Shown: in pieces, positions 5,057 through 8,027 of the stretch
Layout of the letters: every line of letters starts with the position of its first letter
Numbering within the stretch: position 1 is the stretch's first letter
DNA from: Acidobacteriota bacterium
GTDB lineage: Bacteria; Acidobacteriota; UBA6911; RPQK01; JAPXNP01
Direction of reading: 5' to 3'
DNA length: 8,027 bases
Assembly (NCBI GenBank): GCA_030614585.1
Contig: JAUWTT010000167.1
Location: forward strand, 1 to 8,027
Program-made: the position numbers and the translations under genes
Notes under the pieces: model-generated
The model's database searches: none
What the model was told of the DNA's origin: nothing
Seen by the model: the letters and a program-made list of their open reading frames with translations, nothing else

Positions 5057-6931
5057 CTAGCCTTCTACCAACCTGATGAGGGCAACCCAGTCGCGCTTTC
5101 CTTCAGCTGGGGGGAGCCCAATCGAAACAGCGCCGGGTCCCGTCAACCGGTCGTTCGATCCCTTTTGAAGGGAACCCCCGTTCCTTGGGTCATACCATTC
5201 AACTGAATAGGTGCCTTCGGAAAGGGACAGGTTAGTAGTCCCGCCTTCGCCCAAGTAGACCGCATAGATCTCACCCTTCTTCGCGAAACAGTAGGCTGCG
5301 GGATTGGAGACTGATTCGTCTTCCGCTTGCATCTCGTCAAACGGTAGATGCTGCTGGAAAAACTCGACCGCATAGCGGGTGAAGTCCCACATTCGCTCGC
5401 GACTCCTATAATCTTCGAGGTTTAGATCATTGTTTGGATATTCATAGCCGAAGTACCACTCACAACCCGCGCCCCCGGCCATCAGGTTTCCCCACAAGGC
5501 ATACCTGCGCACCTCGTAATGGTCGGGGTCGTCAGCGTCAGGCTTGACACCGGTGCCGGCAGGGCCGATTTCATCAAGACAGACGAACCATGGTTTCCCG
5601 GACTCCCTGGAGCGATCGACCCATTTCAGGGTTTCCTGGTGTATAGCCTTTACGTCGTTTATCTGGAGAGAAGGTCCTTCGAACGAAGGGTCTCCGAGGA
5701 GCGGGCCATAAATCTCATCATATCGCCCCGGTAGTGTGTGAACTACGATTGGGCTGTCGTACGGGTCGACTGAACGGATGTAGGCCGCGAAAGCCTTCCG
5801 CTGTTCGTCGGTGTTGGCCACTTTCTGAGGGTTGCCCTCGTCCCAACCCTTATCATTCCAGCCGTTTTCTTCACCAATATTCCAGGTGATGGCTGCATGG
5901 TGGCTGAAACGAGATATCAGCTCTCGATAGTAAATCTTGCGGGCGTCAGCGAACAGGCCACCCTCTTCCGCTTCGAAAAGGCTCTCGTTTTCTGTCTCAG
6001 TGAGGACGAAATGAAGCATGATTTCGAGCTGATCCATGTGGTCGAATACGAGATTCCACTGATCAAGTTTGGAGCAGTCAAAACGGTATCTTTCTTCCTT
6101 TCTCGTGTACGGCCATACGTCGTCACCGTCGCCCTGAACATTCATGGTTAAGAAGTAGAGGCTGTTGACGCCCTTTGAGGAGAGGTAGTTGAGTGCTCCT
6201 ATGATCCCTTTGCCTTGCACTCCTTTCCAGGTGGGATCACCTTCGTTCCAGTCACCTGCATGTAGGGCATAGCTGTGTCTCGGAGCAAGAGCTGCTTCTC
6301 CTTCCCGAGCTTCTCCGGTTTCTCTTCCTTCGCCCGCCGGGCCGTCGAAGCCGGTATAAGCGAGGAAGTTCTCTGGGGAGTCGGCACCCGACTTCAGGAA
6401 GTACTCCTCGGTTGCCGGGAAACGCAGATAGCGCTCGCCGACGTATCGAAGCTTTCCTCGGTCGAAAGCATGGAACGGTTCATTGGGGCCTGGCTTAACC
6501 GTGAACTCCCCTTCTACACCATCTCCAACGACGGGTGCGCCGGCCAGCGGGTTGCTATCCAGGGCGATTCTGTCTCCAGAACGGAAAGAAACTCGGTATT
6601 TCCAGAGCCCCGTCTTCGCAGGGACGAAATGAGCCCGCCATTTATTTCCAGAGGTTGCACCGGTTTCTGCGGCAAGTCCATCTGCTGCGAAGTAGCCTGG
6701 TACTATCACCGATTCCTCTGTGCTTGAGTGATCGAAGAAAATTAGAAGTCGATGATCGACGAAGGGGCTGGGGTCAGACCCCTCATCGGCTGCCGGGCCC
6801 TGTACCGTCAATGTGATTGGATGCCACACTTGCAGTGAGCCAGAGATCTCGACGCGGTCCGAGACGGAGCCGCCACAGGACAGGCAAACAGCAAACGACA
6901 CAAGGACTACATGGATTACCAGCGTTCTCAT
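5057..6931 (-). CDS. DUF5060 / glycosidase-like lipoprotein with collagen-binding-like C-terminal domain
   Basis: The protein has 624 residues. Residues 1-19 form a signal sequence ending CLSC-GG, so Cys19 is a likely, though not textbook, lipidation site. Residues about 27-145 look like the DUF5060 beta-sandwich (LQVWHPITLTVQGP near 33-46; NKWRAHFVPAKTGLWKYRVSF at 96-116). Residues about 160-520 look like a TIM-barrel glycosidase domain: FLKSGADSPENFLAY (178-192), KGIIGALNYLSSKGVNSLYF (241-260), TWNIGEENGW (349-358, Glu354 or Glu355 as possible acid/base) and CLDEIGP (451-457, Asp453/Glu454 as possible second acid). Residues about 525-622 resemble the C-terminal domain named putative collagen-binding domain of a collagenase (YCFAKKGEIYAVYLGEGG, then TYSVEWYDPRNGG). 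Related proteins are thought to act on polysaccharides; the substrate is unknown. No ribosome binding site precedes the ATG. The gene seems separate from the DUF362 group because of a 250-base repeat-bearing gap. Confidence 0.88.
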   Translation of the reverse strand: MRTLVIHVVLVSFAVCLSCGGSVSDRVEISGSLQVWHPITLTVQGPAADEGSDPSPFVDHRLLIFFDHSSTEESVIVPGYFAADGLAAETGATSGNKWRAHFVPAKTGLWKYRVSFRSGDRIALDSNPLAGAPVVGDGVEGEFTVKPGPNEPFHAFDRGKLRYVGERYLRFPATEEYFLKSGADSPENFLAYTGFDGPAGEGRETGEAREGEAALAPRHSYALHAGDWNEGDPTWKGVQGKGIIGALNYLSSKGVNSLYFLTMNVQGDGDDVWPYTRKEERYRFDCSKLDQWNLVFDHMDQLEIMLHFVLTETENESLFEAEEGGLFADARKIYYRELISRFSHHAAITWNIGEENGWNDKGWDEGNPQKVANTDEQRKAFAAYIRSVDPYDSPIVVHTLPGRYDEIYGPLLGDPSFEGPSLQINDVKAIHQETLKWVDRSRESGKPWFVCLDEIGPAGTGVKPDADDPDHYEVRRYALWGNLMAGGAGCEWYFGYEYPNNDLNLEDYRSRERMWDFTRYAVEFFQQHLPFDEMQAEDESVSNPAAYCFAKKGEIYAVYLGEGGTTNLSLSEGTYSVEWYDPRNGGSLQKGSNDRLTGPGAVSIGLPPAEGKRDWVALIRLVEG

Positions 6932-6938
6932 GCCGGCA

Positions 6939-6944
6939 ATTATA
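6939..6944 (-). promoter_or_regulatory. Perfect -10 box (TATAAT) for probable leaderless transcription of the DUF5060 gene
   Basis: TATAAT on the minus strand ends 7 bases before ATG 6931, placing the expected transcription start at or beside the ATG. There is no Shine-Dalgarno site in the 7 bases between and no good -35 box at a 17-base spacing (GCAGGC at 6967-6962). This fits a leaderless mRNA; a chance match in an AT-rich hexamer is the alternative. Confidence 0.55.
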
Positions 6945-6967
6945 CAGAAGCGGTGAAAGGGGCCTGC

Positions 6968-7051
6968 GGCTTGGGGAATGCGACCTGAGGCTTGGGTCCT
7001 GAGTCCTGGGGCTTGGGGAATGCGACCTGAGTCCTGAGTCTTGGGTCCTGG
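6968..7051. repeat. Two tandem 42-base repeats
   Basis: Copy one is 6968-7009 and copy two 7010-7051. The first 22 bases of each are identical (6968-6989 and 7010-7031), the remaining 20 are shuffled from the same short words (gcttggg, gtcctga, gtcctgg). The words also occur once more just to the left (ggcctgcggc). This is a non-coding minisatellite-like stretch upstream of the DUF5060 gene. Confidence 0.85.
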
Positions 7052-7076
7052 GGTCTCAAGGTCTCGGTATCATCAT

Positions 7077-7110
<34 letters not shown>

Positions 7111-7137
7111 AATCGAGTACCAACCCCGGGTACCGTT

Positions 7138-7176
7138 TCCCTTAGCTTCTCAGCGTCTTTGCGTGAAAAGAATTCA
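7138..7176. repeat. Possible REP-like element (cttagcttctcagcgtcttt region)
   Basis: The segment resembles the cttagcgtctttgcgtgaaa class of short intergenic elements that recur in some bacterial genomes. Only one copy is present here, so the call rests on recall of such elements and is weak. It lies just after the stop of the small hypothetical gene at 7191. Confidence 0.3.
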
Positions 7177-7190
7177 CCCGCACCGTTTCA

Positions 7191-7607
7191 CTATCTGCCT
7201 GCAGTCTTACTGTGGGCCTCCTCTGCCAGGCGAGCCTCGGGGCGCGGCTTCGAGCGATTCCCGGACTGCAAGTAGGTCAACCTGACGAGACTAAGAATAG
7301 AGGCTCTCAGCTGTCGGCGTTCCAGCTTGCGGAGGTTCTGTGCCCACCTGCGAAGGGCTTCGGGCTCCGTGCCTATTACGTCACAAACCCATCTAAAACT
7401 ACCAGGGTAGTTTTCCTGCGAGGAAAACCACATTTTCGATTCTATCTGCCAGACTTCCCAGTCTTTTTCGTGCTTCTTCTGAGGACTTACCAGATCACGC
7501 ACAGCTTGGGTCAAGATCCCAAGTGCCAAATGGACCGCCTCTCGGTCAGGCGTCTTCCGCTGAGGATGAAGCCGTTCAGAACTAAATCTGATTGGTTTGC
7601 TTACCAT
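7191..7607 (-). CDS. Small conserved hypothetical protein (138 residues)
   Basis: I do not recognise a named family. The protein is soluble, basic and apparently mostly helical, with no signal peptide. A compact central block runs from EAVHLALGILTQAVRDL (23-39) through EVWQIESKMWFSSQENYPGSFRWVCDVIGTEPEALRRW (51-88): Trp60-Phe61, Phe71-x-Trp73-Val-Cys75, then Gly79 and Leu85-Arg86-Arg87. This WF-S...F-x-W-V-C-x-x-x-G-x-x-P-x-x-L-R pattern recalls small uncharacterised proteins in several environmental bacteria, some with helix-turn-helix-like ends; that is memory, not a search. ATG 7607 is chosen because GAGG lies 6 bases upstream; the TTG at 7619 would overlap that site. The tail (about 113-138) is polar and probably disordered. 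It is transcribed away from the NUDIX gene. Real gene likely; function unknown. Confidence 0.75.
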   Translation of the reverse strand: MVSKPIRFSSERLHPQRKTPDREAVHLALGILTQAVRDLVSPQKKHEKDWEVWQIESKMWFSSQENYPGSFRWVCDVIGTEPEALRRWAQNLRKLERRQLRASILSLVRLTYLQSGNRSKPRPEARLAEEAHSKTAGR

Positions 7608-7613
7608 CGTGTA

Positions 7614-7617
7614 CCTC
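7614..7617 (-). promoter_or_regulatory. Ribosome binding site of the small hypothetical gene
   Basis: GAGG on the minus strand lies 6 bases before ATG 7607 and overlaps the alternative TTG codon, which decides for the ATG. Confidence 0.6.
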
Positions 7618-7794
7618 AAGTTTAGCTTCAGTTCAATTTCGGATCGTTATCTACATTAGACAGGGCCTCTGTAAGAATAGTTTCAGACAGATTTGCAGTC
7701 GATTCAAAAACTAGTCACATGACGGACTGAAACGTGTGCCGGAAGCACGAATGAAACGTCAAGAGAAACGTGAGCTGGTGGCAGTCTTTTCAAG

Positions 7795-7812
7795 ACAAGT
7801 GGCAAGACTTGT
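7795..7812. repeat. Short inverted repeat upstream of the NUDIX gene
   Basis: Acaagt (7795-7800) and acttgt (7807-7812) form a perfect 6-base stem with a 6-base loop; tctt at 7785-7788 and aaga at 7816-7819 could extend it across an internal loop. It could be an operator or a leader hairpin for the NUDIX gene. Confidence 0.4.
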
Positions 7813-7873
7813 TCGAAGATCACAAGTAGCGACACTGTCGTCCATGTAGTATTGTTTTCTAGGCCGAATTGTC

Positions 7874-7881
7874 GGGAGGAG
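7874..7881 (+). promoter_or_regulatory. Ribosome binding site of the NUDIX gene
   Basis: GGGAGGAG ends shortly before GTG 7885 (GGGAGG is 5 bases away). It fixes the GTG as the start. Confidence 0.75.
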
Positions 7882-7884
7882 ATC

Positions 7885-8027
7885 GTGAAGTACTGTAGCG
7901 AATGTGCGGGCACCGTGACTCTGAAGATCCCACCCATGGATACCGTGGCGCGGTTCGTGTGTGACCAGTGCAATCGGATCTTCTATCAGAATCCGAGAAT
8001 GGTGGTTGGGACGCTCCCACGTTGGGA
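7885..8027 (+). CDS. NUDIX hydrolase with N-terminal zinc ribbon, C-terminus cut by window edge
   Basis: Only the first 47 codons are present. They show Cys4-x-x-Cys7 and Cys26-x-x-Cys29, a four-cysteine zinc ribbon, followed by IFYQNPRMVVGTLPRW (32-47). The words YQNP and VVG followed by a Pro-x-Trp are typical of NUDIX enzymes of the NudC / ADP-ribose pyrophosphatase-like group, where the catalytic domain begins at this point. The NUDIX box itself would lie beyond the edge and is not seen, so the substrate (NADH, ADP-ribose or another nucleotide) cannot be told. Start is GTG with a good ribosome binding site. It is the only plus-strand gene. Confidence 0.8.
   Translation, partial: MKYCSECAGTVTLKIPPMDTVARFVCDQCNRIFYQNPRMVVGTLPRW

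Larger units (their letters stand above)
7608..7884. other. Divergent intergenic region
   Basis: These 277 bases separate two genes that point away from each other, so both promoters should be here. I see no strong -35/-10 pair. Weak candidates are tagata near 7650 on the minus strand and tagtat at 7847-7852 on the plus strand. The region contains the short hairpin at 7795-7812 and three copies of gaaacgt between about 7728 and 7771, which could be a binding site or chance. Confidence 0.5.

Noticed and set aside
7824..7852. Promoter for the NUDIX gene around tagtat
   Set aside because: The -10 match is only 4 of 6 and no -35 box is found at a suitable distance.
7704..7973. Minus-strand 89-codon reading
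   Set aside because: It overlaps the zinc-ribbon start of the NUDIX gene; its repeated PAHVS words simply reflect the gaaacgt repeats on the other strand.

Overview
The window reads as chromosomal DNA from a Gram-negative-type bacterium, probably an environmental lineage. Evidence for this is twin-arginine leaders, a lipoprotein-like leader, GC content that looks moderate by eye (slightly above half), Shine-Dalgarno sites in front of most genes, and simple-sequence or palindromic repeats between genes. I cannot assign a phylum from the sequence. Acidobacteriota-like or candidate-phylum bacteria are plausible guesses only.

Layout: every gene but one lies on the minus strand. From right to left these are a small conserved hypothetical protein (7191-7607), a repeat-rich spacer (6932-7190), a probable lipoprotein with a DUF5060 / glycosidase-like / collagen-binding-like architecture (5057-6931), a second repeat-rich spacer (4861-5056), a tight group of DUF362 protein (3799-4794), AmmeMemoRadiSam radical SAM enzyme (2519-3796) and a MEMO-AMMECR1 fusion (914-2425), a 332-base spacer (582-913), and an exported retropepsin-like aspartic protease cut by the left edge (1-581). 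At the right edge, on the plus strand and divergent from the small hypothetical gene, begins a NUDIX hydrolase with an N-terminal zinc ribbon (7885-8027, partial).

The central three genes form one probable transcription unit: DUF362 stop and radical SAM start are 2 bases apart, and the MEMO-AMMECR1 gene follows after 93 bases. The radical SAM, MEMO and AMMECR1 modules are the three parts of the widely conserved but biochemically unclear AmmeMemoRadiSam system. The striking point is that all three proteins here carry N-terminal export signals: Tat-type on DUF362 and on the radical SAM enzyme, and a hydrophobic signal or anchor on the MEMO-AMMECR1 fusion. This suggests an envelope-located version of the system, which would be odd because radical SAM chemistry normally relies on cytoplasmic S-adenosylmethionine and reductant. 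This is the best candidate for new biology in the window.

Other points of interest are a hairpin whose 5' arm could alternatively cover the ribosome binding site of the MEMO-AMMECR1 gene, a strong ribosome binding site on the DUF362 gene that fits a CTG start better than the GTG, a near-perfect -10 box placed for leaderless transcription of the DUF5060 gene, and two clusters of short tandem and inverted repeats.
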